DNA of 64,000 nt, from positions 3,906,001 through 3,970,000 of the forward strand of contig NZ_CP040896.1 in NCBI RefSeq assembly GCF_006337165.1. The letters run 5' to 3'. Positions 45,489 to 54,641 of the stretch are shown one piece after another. The stretch comes from Hymenobacter jejuensis. GTDB taxonomy: Bacteria > Bacteroidota > Bacteroidia > Cytophagales > Hymenobacteraceae. A model generated the notes under the pieces. It saw nothing but the letters and a program-made list of their open reading frames with translations, was not told where the DNA came from and made no database searches. How positions within the stretch are numbered: position 1 is the first letter of the stretch; each line of letters opens with the position of its first letter. A program made the translations under genes and the position numbers.

Positions 45489-46376
45489 TCACACATCGCA
45501 TATCTGAATGGCTTTGCGAAGCGAAGCAAGTTTATCGGCCTGCTTTGGCACAAATTCCTGGGCTACGTAGCCCTTAAACCCGGTGGCTTTGATGGCGCGC
45601 ATCACCGCCGGATAATATAGTTCCTGCGTATCGTCGATCTCGTTGCGGCCCGGCACGCCGCCCGTGTGGTAGTGCGCGATGTAGGCATGGTTGTCGGTGA
45701 TGTTGCGGATGATATCGCCTTCGTCAATCTGCATGTGGTAGATGTCGAAGAGAAGCTTGAAGTTTTCGGACCCCAGCTTCTTGGCCAGCGTCACGCCCCA
45801 CGCCGTCCGGTCGCATTGGTAGTCTTTGTGGTTGATTTTGCTGTTCAGCAACTCCATGACCAGCACCACTTTATGCTTGGCGGCTACTTCCAGCAGAGGC
45901 GTCAGTCCCTTCACGCAGTTGGCCCACCCAGTTTCGTCGTCTTTGCCCCGGCGGTTGCCGCTAAAGCAAATCAGATTTTTGTAGCCCGCTTTGGCCACCA
46001 GCGGAATCATTTCCGAATAGTTTTTCAGCAGCGTCGCATGGTACTGCGGGTCGTTGAACCCATCGGTCAGGTTGATCTCCGCGCCGTTGCACATGGGCGA
46101 GTCGAGGCCATATTTCTTCAGCGTGGGCCACTCTTTGGGGCCCACTAGGTCAATGCCCTTGATGCCGATGTTTTTGGCGGCCGCGCACAATTCATCAAGC
46201 GATAACTCCTTATAGCACCAGCGGCAGACCGAGTGGTTGATGTTATTCTTGAGGGCAACTTCTTCCGCTTCTTTCACTTCCGGCACAAATGAGCTTAACG
46301 CACCCGCCGCACCCGCTGCCGCCGTGCCAGCCAGAATGTTTTTGATTACAGTACGACGATTCGGATGCGATGCCAT
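45489..46376 (-). CDS. Tat-exported hydroxypyruvate isomerase-like TIM barrel
   Basis: 295 residues, ATG at 46376, Tat-like signal (NRRTVIKNILAGTAAAGAAG). TIM barrel of the hydroxypyruvate isomerase (Hyi) branch: SVCRWCYKELSLDEL, KNLICFSGNRRG, VLVMELLNSKINHKDY with a metal Glu, LLFDIYHMQIDEGD and YHTGGVPGRNEIDD. True Hyi enzymes are cytoplasmic and work on three-carbon acids; the export signal suggests a related activity on sugar ketones or keto-acids. It lies between the cytochrome gene and the paralogous isomerase gene (55 nt). Confidence 0.85.
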   Translation of the reverse strand: MASHPNRRTVIKNILAGTAAAGAAGALSSFVPEVKEAEEVALKNNINHSVCRWCYKELSLDELCAAAKNIGIKGIDLVGPKEWPTLKKYGLDSPMCNGAEINLTDGFNDPQYHATLLKNYSEMIPLVAKAGYKNLICFSGNRRGKDDETGWANCVKGLTPLLEVAAKHKVVLVMELLNSKINHKDYQCDRTAWGVTLAKKLGSENFKLLFDIYHMQIDEGDIIRNITDNHAYIAHYHTGGVPGRNEIDDTQELYYPAVMRAIKATGFKGYVAQEFVPKQADKLASLRKAIQICDV

Positions 46377-46470
46377 GATGCAAGTAATTGATTGTTAAGA
46401 AGATACGAGTGGGCAGCCGTCGCACGCCACCCATGCGCAACTGCTGGCGACTGAAGACAGCGAGAGCCGA

Positions 46471-46944
46471 TTATTTCAAGCTCAGGATATACTTCACCAT
46501 TTCTTTTGCGTCTTCCACGGGTACGCCGGGATGCGGCGTCATGGCCACTTCGCCCCAATTGCCTTTGCCGCCCTGAATGATCTTGTTGGCGAGCATCGTG
46601 ATGTTGGCGTCAGTAGCGGGATATTTCTGCGCTACGGCCGTGTAAGCCGGGCCCACCAACAGATCACGCTCTTTGTGGCAGCTGGTGCAGTCCGAGGCCG
46701 TGATCAGTTTGGCGCCTTTGGCCACCACGCCGCCCGTGTGCTCGGTACCGATTTTGGTCGCGTTGGTGTCGACGGTGGGCTGGTGGGCTACCGCCGAAAG
46801 GTTAGCCGAGGAAACGCTATCGCTGTTGAGCTCCGCAGAAGAAGCCTCGCGCACGCTCGTTTCGGTGGTTTCGGTTTTTTTCGTCTCGGAATCGCAAGCC
46901 GCGAGCAGGGCACAGAAGCTGAAAAACAGGGCGGTTTTTTTCAT
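46471..46944 (-). CDS. Lipoprotein c-type cytochrome
   Basis: 157 residues, ATG at 46944. Lipoprotein signal MKKTALFFSFCALLAAC with the lipid Cys at 17, then a Ser/Thr/Glu-rich linker of about 50 residues and one class I cytochrome c domain with the heme motif CTSCH and a likely Met ligand in VAMTPHPGV. Membrane-anchored electron carrier facing the periplasm. In known lactose/glycoside dehydrogenase systems a cytochrome subunit accepts electrons from the flavoprotein, and here the GMC and subunit-3 genes are upstream in the same operon. Confidence 0.9.
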   Translation of the reverse strand: MKKTALFFSFCALLAACDSETKKTETTETSVREASSAELNSDSVSSANLSAVAHQPTVDTNATKIGTEHTGGVVAKGAKLITASDCTSCHKERDLLVGPAYTAVAQKYPATDANITMLANKIIQGGKGNWGEVAMTPHPGVPVEDAKEMVKYILSLK

Positions 46945-46956
46945 AAGATGGTAGTT

Positions 46957-48009
46957 TTATAACCCCAGTAAAGTGTTGTTGAAATCAGAATTGGAGGCCG
47001 TGCTGACGAAATCGTCGAAGGCTTTGTCGGTAACCCGGATGATGTGATCGCGAATGAATTGGGCTCCTTCGCGGGCGCCGTCTTCGGGGTGCTTCAAGGC
47101 GCATTCCCACTCCAGCACCGCCCAGCCGGGAAAGTCGTATTGGGCGAGCTTGCTGAAAATGGCTTTGAAATCGACCTGTCCGTCGCCCAGGGAGCGGAAG
47201 CGGCCGGCTCGGTCAACCCAGTTCTGGTAGCCGCCGTACACGCCCTGCCGGCCCGTAGGGTTAAACTCGGCATCCTTGACGTGGAACATCTTAATCCGCT
47301 CGTGGTAGATGTCGATATATTCCAGATAATCAAGGCATTGCAAGATGAAGTGCGACGGGTCGTAGAGCAGGCACGCGCGCGGATGCTGGTTTACTTTGTC
47401 CAGAAACATTTCGTATGTGACTCCGTCGTGCAGGTCTTCGCCCGCATGGATTTCGTAGCACAAGTCCACGCCGTGCTCGTCAAACACATTCAGAATCGGC
47501 GTCCAGCGGCGCGCCAGTTCCGTGAAAGCCGTGTCGACCAAGCCCGCCGGGCGTTGCGGCCACGGGTACACCATCGGCCAAAGTAACGCGCCGCTAAACG
47601 TGACGTGCGCCTTAAGCCCCAGATTTTGAGAGGCTTGCGCGGCGTATTTCAATTGCTGCACGGCCCATTCCTGCCGCGCCTGCGGGTTATTCCGATACGC
47701 TTCCGGCGCAAAGCCATCGAATAGTTGGTCGTAAGTGGGGTGCACGGCCACCAACTGCCCCTGCAAGTGCGTGGATAACTCCGTGATCTCCAGCCCCGCC
47801 GCATTGACGGTGCCCCGAATCTCATCGGCGTAGGTTTTGCTTTCGGCAGCCTTTTGCAGATCGATAAAGCGCGGATCGGTCGTCGGAATCTGAATCCCCT
47901 TGAAACCTAGGTCCTTAGCCCAGGCACAGATCGATTCGAGGCTGTTGAACGGAGCTTGATCGCTGATGAACTGGGCCAGAAAAATGGCGGGTCCCTGAAT
48001 GGTAGTCAT
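46957..48009 (-). CDS. Sugar phosphate isomerase/epimerase-like TIM barrel, no export signal
   Basis: 350 residues from the ATG at 48009 (MTTIQGPAIFLAQFISD); the upstream extension overlaps the previous gene. TIM barrel of the AP-endonuclease-2 superfamily: FKGIQIPTTDPRFIDL, GLEITELSTHLQGQLVAVHP, VTFSGALLW, CYEIHAGEDLHDG with a metal Glu, LLYDPSHF, MFHVKDAEFNPTGRQGVYGG and VLEWECALKHPEDG. No signal peptide, so this member is cytoplasmic, unlike its three neighbours. Starts only 7 nt after the Gfo/Idh stop, so translation is probably coupled and the two probably act on the same imported sugar. Confidence 0.88.
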   Translation of the reverse strand: MTTIQGPAIFLAQFISDQAPFNSLESICAWAKDLGFKGIQIPTTDPRFIDLQKAAESKTYADEIRGTVNAAGLEITELSTHLQGQLVAVHPTYDQLFDGFAPEAYRNNPQARQEWAVQQLKYAAQASQNLGLKAHVTFSGALLWPMVYPWPQRPAGLVDTAFTELARRWTPILNVFDEHGVDLCYEIHAGEDLHDGVTYEMFLDKVNQHPRACLLYDPSHFILQCLDYLEYIDIYHERIKMFHVKDAEFNPTGRQGVYGGYQNWVDRAGRFRSLGDGQVDFKAIFSKLAQYDFPGWAVLEWECALKHPEDGAREGAQFIRDHIIRVTDKAFDDFVSTASNSDFNNTLLGL

Positions 48010-48016
48010 AGGTAGA

Positions 48017-49168
48017 TCAGACGATGAAATCGGTCCATTTTTTATCTGACTTGCCCGAAGCAATCACGTTCTCAATAAAGGCCATGCCGCGCACGCCTTC
48101 CGTAAGGCTCGGATAATCAAGGGCTTCTGGGGAAGCCGGCTCGCCCGCAAGCTCGGCTTGCAGGGTCAGAGCGAAGTTGCGGTAGAGGTTGGCAAAGGCT
48201 TCTAAGTAACCCTCGGGGTGCCCGGCCGGGGTGCGCGTGTTGTGCTGGGCGTAAGAGCTCACGTACCCGGTTCCGGCACGCCAGATTTCCGTAGGTTTAT
48301 CTAACCATTTGACCTGCAAGGTGTTAGCATCAACCTGTTGCCACTCTACCCCGCCTTTTTCGCCATACGCCCTGACTCGGACGTTGTTTTCCTCGCCGGC
48401 GGCAATCTGCGAGGCGGTGAGCACGGCGCTGGCCCCGTTGGAGAGCTTCAGCAGCACGGCCCCATCGTCGTCTAGCTGCCGGCCGGCTACTACCACATTA
48501 ATATCAGCGCAGAGCTTAACCACTTGCAAGCCAGATACATACTCCAGCAGGTTGAAGGCATGCGTGCCGATGTCGCCCATGGCGCCGGCAATTCCGCTGC
48601 GCGTAGGGTCGGTGCGCCAGGCGGCTTGCTTGTTGTCGGAGCCTTCCTCGAAGCTGCTAAGCCAGCCCTGGGGGTATTCCACGTACACTTTGCGGATGGT
48701 GCCGAGTGCGCCGGAGGCGATTAGCTGCCGGGCCTCTTTTACCATCGGGTAGCCGGTGTAGGTATGGGTCAGGCAGAGCTTTTTGCCGCTGGCGGCCGCT
48801 ATTTGCTGTAGTTCCTTGGCCTCGGCCAGTGAGAACGTCATCGGCTTGTCGAGGATGACGTGAAAGCCGTTTTCCAACGCCAGCTTGGCGGGCTGGAAGT
48901 GCAGGTGATTGGGCGTGACGATGGAAATGACCTGCACGCGCTCGGCTTCGGGCCGCTGCTTTTCCTGCTCGATTAAGTCTTGGTAGGAGGCGTACACGCG
49001 GTCGGGCGGCAAGCCCAGCAATACGCCGGTAGCCCTGGATTTCTCGGCATCGCTGCTGAAGGCTCCGGCCGTGAGTTCATACAATCCATCGAGAGAGGCG
49101 GCAATGCGGTGAATGGCCCCAATAAAGGCACCTTGTCCGCCGCCGATCATGCCCAGTCGTAGTTTCAT
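48017..49168 (-). CDS. Gfo/Idh/MocA family NAD(P)-dependent sugar dehydrogenase
   Basis: 383 residues, ATG at 49168 (MKLRLGMIGGGQGAFIGAIHR, a Rossmann dinucleotide site). Also SIVTPNHLHFQPAKLALENGFHVILDKPMTFSLAEA with the EKP-type catalytic Lys (here DKP), and GAMGDIGTHAFNLLEYVSG with the catalytic Asp/His. No signal peptide, so cytoplasmic. Members oxidise or reduce sugars and sugar acids such as inositol or 1,5-anhydro-sugars, and some convert 3-keto-sugars. The second member, at 56919-58370, is exported. Confidence 0.92.
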   Translation of the reverse strand: MKLRLGMIGGGQGAFIGAIHRIAASLDGLYELTAGAFSSDAEKSRATGVLLGLPPDRVYASYQDLIEQEKQRPEAERVQVISIVTPNHLHFQPAKLALENGFHVILDKPMTFSLAEAKELQQIAAASGKKLCLTHTYTGYPMVKEARQLIASGALGTIRKVYVEYPQGWLSSFEEGSDNKQAAWRTDPTRSGIAGAMGDIGTHAFNLLEYVSGLQVVKLCADINVVVAGRQLDDDGAVLLKLSNGASAVLTASQIAAGEENNVRVRAYGEKGGVEWQQVDANTLQVKWLDKPTEIWRAGTGYVSSYAQHNTRTPAGHPEGYLEAFANLYRNFALTLQAELAGEPASPEALDYPSLTEGVRGMAFIENVIASGKSDKKWTDFIV

Positions 49169-49192
49169 GTAGTGATGATGAGGTTCTTAGCC

Positions 49193-50443
<1,251 letters not shown>

Positions 50444-50493
50444 ACGGGATAGGGTTGGCGGGAGGGTAAAGATTTGTCGTTCAGGTAGTTGGC

Positions 50494-50528
50494 CTCACCC
50501 TCAGGCGCTTTGAGAGCCTGAGGGTGAG
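50494..50528 (-). terminator. Hairpin between the dehydrogenase and permease genes
   Basis: CTCACCCTCAGGC and GCCTGAGGGTGAG, 13-bp perfect stem with a 9-nt loop, between the small subunit gene and the MFS gene. No T-run, so it may attenuate or process the mRNA. Confidence 0.55.
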
Positions 50529-50572
50529 ATCCCGACGTAAGGTTCAGAAGTATAAATTTAGGCTTTCATATA

Positions 50573-50593
50573 ACTACTTGATTATCAAGTAGT
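50573..50593. repeat. Dispersed AT-rich palindrome, copy 8 (perfect, contains a stop codon)
   Basis: ACTACTTGAT-T-ATCAAGTAGT, a perfect 21-bp hyphenated palindrome. The last Thr codons and the stop codon (TGA) of the dehydrogenase small subunit lie inside it. Confidence 0.75.
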
Positions 50594-51193
50594 AGCCCAA
50601 GCTCTGTCGCCTTTTTTGTAGGGTACGTCACCGTCGTAGCGACCGGGCACGGGCAGGTAGCGCAGCGCTTTGGTTGCGCCTACTTCGGAGGTGAAGTAAC
50701 CAAGCAGCGTGAGCTGCTTCATCATCCGGAAATAATGGCTGGGGTCGTCTTTGCGCTGGTTGGCCGTGAACTCCTTTTGCTCTTTGTCCAACGCCGTCAG
50801 GAAGGTGGTACGCTGGGCCGGGGTGCACTCCAGGAAGGTTTTGCCGGTTTGTTTCTTGCAGTCTTTGTCGAGCTGCGTAATGCCGTTCAGGAAGATTTTC
50901 TGGTCGGCGGGCGTGTAGCAATCGCGTACCATCACGGCCATAAAGCTGCCCACCTGCGCCGCTTTGGCGCCGGGGCTCTTCGCCGTAGTAGGTAAAATCG
51001 TATCGGCTACTTCATCCATCAAACGAACCTGATCCTGATTTAGGAAAGGCTTGTCGGAGGTTTTGGCGACCTCCTTGCCTTCCTTCGTTTTCTCCTTTGT
51101 GGGCGAGGAACAACTGCTCAGGAAATAGTCGGCTCCGATTACGGTGCCGCCCATGAGGATGGCAACTCGGGCGAGGGCGTCTCTTCTGTTCAT
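50585..51193 (-). CDS. Gluconate 2-dehydrogenase subunit 3 family protein (Tat-exported)
   Basis: 202 residues from the ATG at 51193; the longer open frame has the composition of an out-of-frame shadow of the GMC gene. Tat-like signal (MNRRDALARVAILMGGTVIGA) followed by a possible lipobox-like SSC. Helical domain of the subunit-3 family: FLNQDQVRLMDEVADTILP, GSFMAVMVRDCYTP, HYFRMMKQLTLLGYFTSEVG. In gluconate, fructose and lactose dehydrogenases the small subunit carries the Tat signal and takes the folded flavin subunit across the membrane with it. The GMC gene upstream has no signal of its own, which fits this arrangement. The gene ends inside the AT-rich palindrome. Confidence 0.9.
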   Translation of the reverse strand: MNRRDALARVAILMGGTVIGADYFLSSCSSPTKEKTKEGKEVAKTSDKPFLNQDQVRLMDEVADTILPTTAKSPGAKAAQVGSFMAVMVRDCYTPADQKIFLNGITQLDKDCKKQTGKTFLECTPAQRTTFLTALDKEQKEFTANQRKDDPSHYFRMMKQLTLLGYFTSEVGATKALRYLPVPGRYDGDVPYKKGDRAWATT

Positions 51194-51204
51194 GGCCGTA
51201 GCGC

Positions 51205-52881
51205 TTAGATGTTCTGTTTTTTGAGTTCGCCCACGGCGTGATCTACGGCTCGTGCGGTGAGAGCCATATAGGTCAGTGAGGGGTTTTGGCAGGCGGCGGA
51301 AGTCATGCACGCGCCGTCGGTGACGTACACGTTCGGAGCATCCCACACTTGGTTGTGCTTGTTCAGCACCGACGTTTTGGGGTCGTGGCCCATCCGAGCC
51401 GTGCCCATTTCGTGAATGCCGCCGCCCAGCACGTAGCCGTTGTTGTAGGTCTTCACGTTCTTGAGCCCAGCCTTTTCCAGCATTTCCTGCGCGTCCTGCA
51501 TCATGTCTACGCGCATTTTCTGCTCGTTTTCGCGGGTGGTGGCGTCGATGGCCAGCACCGGCAGTCCCCACTTGTCTTTCTTGGTTTTGTCGAGGTAGGT
51601 GCGGTTGTCGTGATAGGGGAGGGTTTCGCCAAAACCCGTCAGACCCATCGTCCATTTGCCGGGTTCGGAGAGCTCGTCCTTGAATTCGCCACCAATGCTC
51701 ATTTCCGGAATCTCGCGGCTCCAGCCTTCACGGCCGGCGCTGCCTTGGTAACCGAAGCCGCGAATGTAGTCGCGCTTATCGCCGAATAGGTTGCGGAAGC
51801 GCGGCACGTAAATGCCGTTGGCGCGGCGTCCGTACACGTATTTGTCTTCGTAGCCTTCCGCGTCGCCATGGGCCCCAGCGCGGAAATGGTGGTCCATGAG
51901 GTTGTGCCCCAGTTCGCCGCTGCTGCTGCCTAGCCCTTCGGGCCAAACGTCTGTAGCTGAGTTCATTAGTACCCAAGCCGAATTCAGAGTAGAGGCATTC
52001 AGGAAGATAACTTTGGCGTAGTACTCGTAGGTTTTGTTGGTTTCGGCATCCAGCACTTCTACGCCCTTGGCTCGCTTGGTATCCTTGTCATAAAGGATTT
52101 TGGTAACGATTGAGAAGGGGCGCAAAGTTAAATTTCCGGTTGCCACGGCGGCCGGCAATGAGGCCGATTGCGTGCTGAAATACGCGCCAAACGGGCAGCC
52201 CAGCCAGCACTTGTTGCGGTATTGACAGCTGACGCGGTTGTTGTGTGCCCGCGTGATGTTGGCTGTGCGGCCAATCACCATGTGTCGGTTTTTGAAATGG
52301 GCTTTGATGCGGGCCGCTACGTCCTTTTCGACGACGTTCATTTCCATTGGCGGCATAAAATCGCCGTCGGGTAGTTGCGGCAGGCCGTCGCGGTTGCCGC
52401 TGATGCCAGCAAACTTCTCGACGTGGCTGTACCACGGCGCCAAGTCCTTGTAGCGGATGGGCCAGTCAATGGCAATGCCATCCTTGGCGTTGGCCTCAAA
52501 ATCGTAGTCGCTCCAGCGGTACGACTGCCGGCCCCACATCAGCGAGCGGCCGCCCACGTGATACCCCCGAAACCAGTCGAACGGCTTGACCTCCACGTAG
52601 GGACTTTCCTTCTCGTTGACCCAGTAATCCAGGTTGGTCTCGTTCAGCGTGTAATCGCGTTTCAGCACGGGATGATCTTGGATCATCTGCTGAGTTTTGC
52701 CACCCCGGTGCGGAAATTCCCAAGGCGCTTTGTTGGCGTTAACGTAATCTTTTATATGCTCAATGTTGCGGCCCCGCTCCAGCATTATAGTCTTTAATCC
52801 TTTCTCGGTCAGCTCCTTAGCTGCCATACCGCCCGAAATGCCAGAACCGATAACGATGGCATCGTACGTGTTTTTTTCCAT
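51205..52881 (-). CDS. GMC family flavin oxidoreductase, candidate glycoside 3-dehydrogenase
   Basis: 558 residues, ATG at 52881. FAD-binding GSGISGGMAAKELTEKGL near residue 12, VGGRSLMWGRQSYRW, and the C-terminal active-site HEMGTARMG with the second catalytic residue in CQNPSLTYMAL. The fold and length match the large subunits of gluconate 2-dehydrogenase and of periplasmic glycoside 3-dehydrogenases. No signal peptide; it likely travels with the Tat-signal small subunit whose gene starts 11 nt downstream. Together with the cytochrome gene four genes on, it completes the three parts of a LacABC-like dehydrogenase. It is the first gene of the leftward operon; its promoter should lie in 52882-53100. 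Confidence 0.92.
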   Translation of the reverse strand: MEKNTYDAIVIGSGISGGMAAKELTEKGLKTIMLERGRNIEHIKDYVNANKAPWEFPHRGGKTQQMIQDHPVLKRDYTLNETNLDYWVNEKESPYVEVKPFDWFRGYHVGGRSLMWGRQSYRWSDYDFEANAKDGIAIDWPIRYKDLAPWYSHVEKFAGISGNRDGLPQLPDGDFMPPMEMNVVEKDVAARIKAHFKNRHMVIGRTANITRAHNNRVSCQYRNKCWLGCPFGAYFSTQSASLPAAVATGNLTLRPFSIVTKILYDKDTKRAKGVEVLDAETNKTYEYYAKVIFLNASTLNSAWVLMNSATDVWPEGLGSSSGELGHNLMDHHFRAGAHGDAEGYEDKYVYGRRANGIYVPRFRNLFGDKRDYIRGFGYQGSAGREGWSREIPEMSIGGEFKDELSEPGKWTMGLTGFGETLPYHDNRTYLDKTKKDKWGLPVLAIDATTRENEQKMRVDMMQDAQEMLEKAGLKNVKTYNNGYVLGGGIHEMGTARMGHDPKTSVLNKHNQVWDAPNVYVTDGACMTSAACQNPSLTYMALTARAVDHAVGELKKQNI

Positions 52882-53402
52882 GATGTGCTAGTAAAGAATG
52901 AGTGGGATTTAGAGGACAATAAAAGCAGCAGGTCGGGTGTGAAAACGGGCAGGTAAGCAGAACGGCAGGCCAAGACTCGGCTATTGACAATAATAGAAAT
53001 AATTTATCATCAATAAATGATACTTTGAATAGAGCACCAGCGCTGAGTCGATAAGCCTTGAGGCATTTTTGCCTTTTTTAGAGTGTTTTGAATAAAATCA
53101 AAAATGACTCTGAATACCAGAATTCATTGATTCAAGGTTCCAGAAGCCCTTTCTCGCAAGTATCGGGCGCACGTCGGCCCAGCGATTGAGTGCGTAAAAA
53201 TTACGCAATAAAAATCTTGATTAGCGCCCAAAACCGCTTGTAAATGAGAAGCGCAAAGGAGAAGCTATTATTTACGGAGGCGTGAGAAAGCGCCTTGCTG
53301 TAATAAAGAGGATAGCCTCATGATGGTAAAATGCTGCGGTAGCTGTTGCCGAGGCCTACCTAAGAGTCTCTAATCTACATTGCGTAGATAGGAGCCAGCC
53401 AT

Positions 53403-53443
53403 AAACGAGATCAGGTATTCCATTGGAACGTCTGATCTCGTTT
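53403..53443 (+). terminator. Orphan hairpin
   Basis: AAACGAGATCAG and CTGATCTCGTTT, 12-bp stem; the loop has TTCC/GGAA pairing. It has no protein gene upstream on the plus strand, so it may end a small RNA transcript. A smaller hairpin, ATCTAC/GTAGAT, lies just before (53371-53387). Confidence 0.45.
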
Positions 53444-53475
53444 GTAATTACTTGATAACAAATCGCTTATATGAG
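53444..53475. repeat. Dispersed AT-rich palindrome, divergent copy 9
   Basis: TAATTACTTGATAACAAATCGCTTATA. The left half fits the consensus; the right half has drifted. Confidence 0.35.
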
Positions 53476-53689
53476 TAACGATAGCCGTTGCTCCTATAAA
53501 ACTGTAGTTTCAAATGAGCGCACCACGTTATCAAGATGCCAAGGTTTTACCTTCACGAATCGCTAGCGAACCTGTGCCCCCTAGTCAGTCTGGACTTTGA
53601 GCAGATAGGTGCCAGAAGAGAATTCCCGAACGTTGAGGGTGGTTTCTGTAGTGGAAGTGACGTATTATGAGTGAAGCACCATAAACCAC

Positions 53690-53766
53690 AAAGTGCGCAA
53701 ACGGCTCGGGGAGGGCGTAACACGTTTTCAATGTGTTACGCCCTCCCCGAGCCGTTTGCGCACTTT
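53690..53766. repeat. 34-bp perfect inverted repeat
   Basis: 53690-53723 is exactly complementary to 53733-53766, with a 9-nt loop (GTTTTCAAT). It is 46 nt after the stop of the leftward gene at 53812. Much longer than a normal terminator; could be a bidirectional terminator, a double-stranded RNA source or the remnant of a small palindromic element. Confidence 0.8.
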
Positions 53767-53811
53767 ACTACGCGAGACTTAAATCAAGAATTTCAAAACA
53801 AGAAACTGGCG

Positions 53812-54279
53812 CTAGTCAAGCTGACGTAACCAGGCAATGGCCACTTCTTCTTCGTCAAACAAGCGGTAGGTTAGGGCGGCGGCTTGGGCTTCGTGCATCA
53901 TCTGGCTGAGCGAAAGGCGGGCAAATACATCGTGGGGAACGACTACGGCACCGTACACGGCGCGGCCTTCGGTTTGCTGACGCATGAGCCAGTAATCTAC
54001 GATCCAGGCTTGCTCTTCGGGGGTATAAGGCGACATCAAGCGTTGGTCGCCCAGCATTTTGTGCCAGTTACGACTGCGCAACAGTTGGCTGGCGTGGGCC
54101 AGAAATGCTTGTAAATGATCTAGTTGTCGCGGTCCGGCGTTGTAGCGCACAATGGCGTAACCGTCGGGGTGCTCCGTGATGCTGCCCACGGAATTGGCGA
54201 AGTACAGACGCTGGCGCCGATCTAAAACGATGGGGTCAGACTCGCTAGGCGACACAGGAACAGAGAACGAAGTCAACAT
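53812..54279 (-). CDS. Small protein, distant member of the 20030/20535 family
   Basis: 155 residues, ATG at 54279. It keeps the course of the two proteins at 20 kb: YFANSVGSITEHPDGYAIVRY, a helix, KMLGDQRLMSPYTPEEQAWIVDYW, then AVVVPHD and a final VAIAWLRQLD. Identity is low but the positions of HPDGY, the D/HxR-xxP turn, EEQxW and the closing AWLR agree. No signal, membrane segment or active-site motif. Function unknown; it stands alone, ended by the 34-bp inverted repeat. Confidence 0.6.
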   Translation of the reverse strand: MLTSFSVPVSPSESDPIVLDRRQRLYFANSVGSITEHPDGYAIVRYNAGPRQLDHLQAFLAHASQLLRSRNWHKMLGDQRLMSPYTPEEQAWIVDYWLMRQQTEGRAVYGAVVVPHDVFARLSLSQMMHEAQAAALTYRLFDEEEVAIAWLRQLD

Positions 54280-54641
54280 ACAGCCCTTGAATTTGATTTT
54301 TCAAAGGATATAGCAACAAACTGTGTGCCGCATTCGGTTGAGTATCTGGGGGCTGGCGAAATTTTCCTGCTAAGCTCAAGCATAAAATGCTCCTGTGTAC
54401 AGGCTCTTTTGGGAAGATCTCTGGCTGAGCTTATCCTGGAATTATCATGCCTACAGGCCCATCTGGAAGCTTATTGCGGTCGAAATAAGCCGCAGGCTAA
54501 GGGAAAATAATTCCGCTCCGGACGACGAAAGAAAAAGGTGCGAAAGAAAGGGAGCTGACTGCTAAGTAAATTTCCTTTTTCCGATATATTGTTTATAATC
54601 AATAACTTAAAAATCGGTTGCAACCTTAGGTGGTGTTCCCC
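54280..54641. other. Divergent intergenic region, 362 bp
   Basis: Promoter region for the genes at 53812 and 54642. Nothing else is recognised; AT-rich around 54585-54615 with a partial match to the dispersed palindrome. Confidence 0.4.

Larger units (their letters stand above)
52882..53811. other. Long intergenic region with hairpins, 930 bp
   Basis: No protein gene is supported. Contents: AT-rich start with the operon promoter (52882-53100), then a more GC-balanced stretch (53150-53443) ending in a hairpin followed by TTTG, one divergent palindrome copy (53444-53475), and a 34-bp perfect inverted repeat (53690-53766). The middle part may encode a small RNA. Confidence 0.45.
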
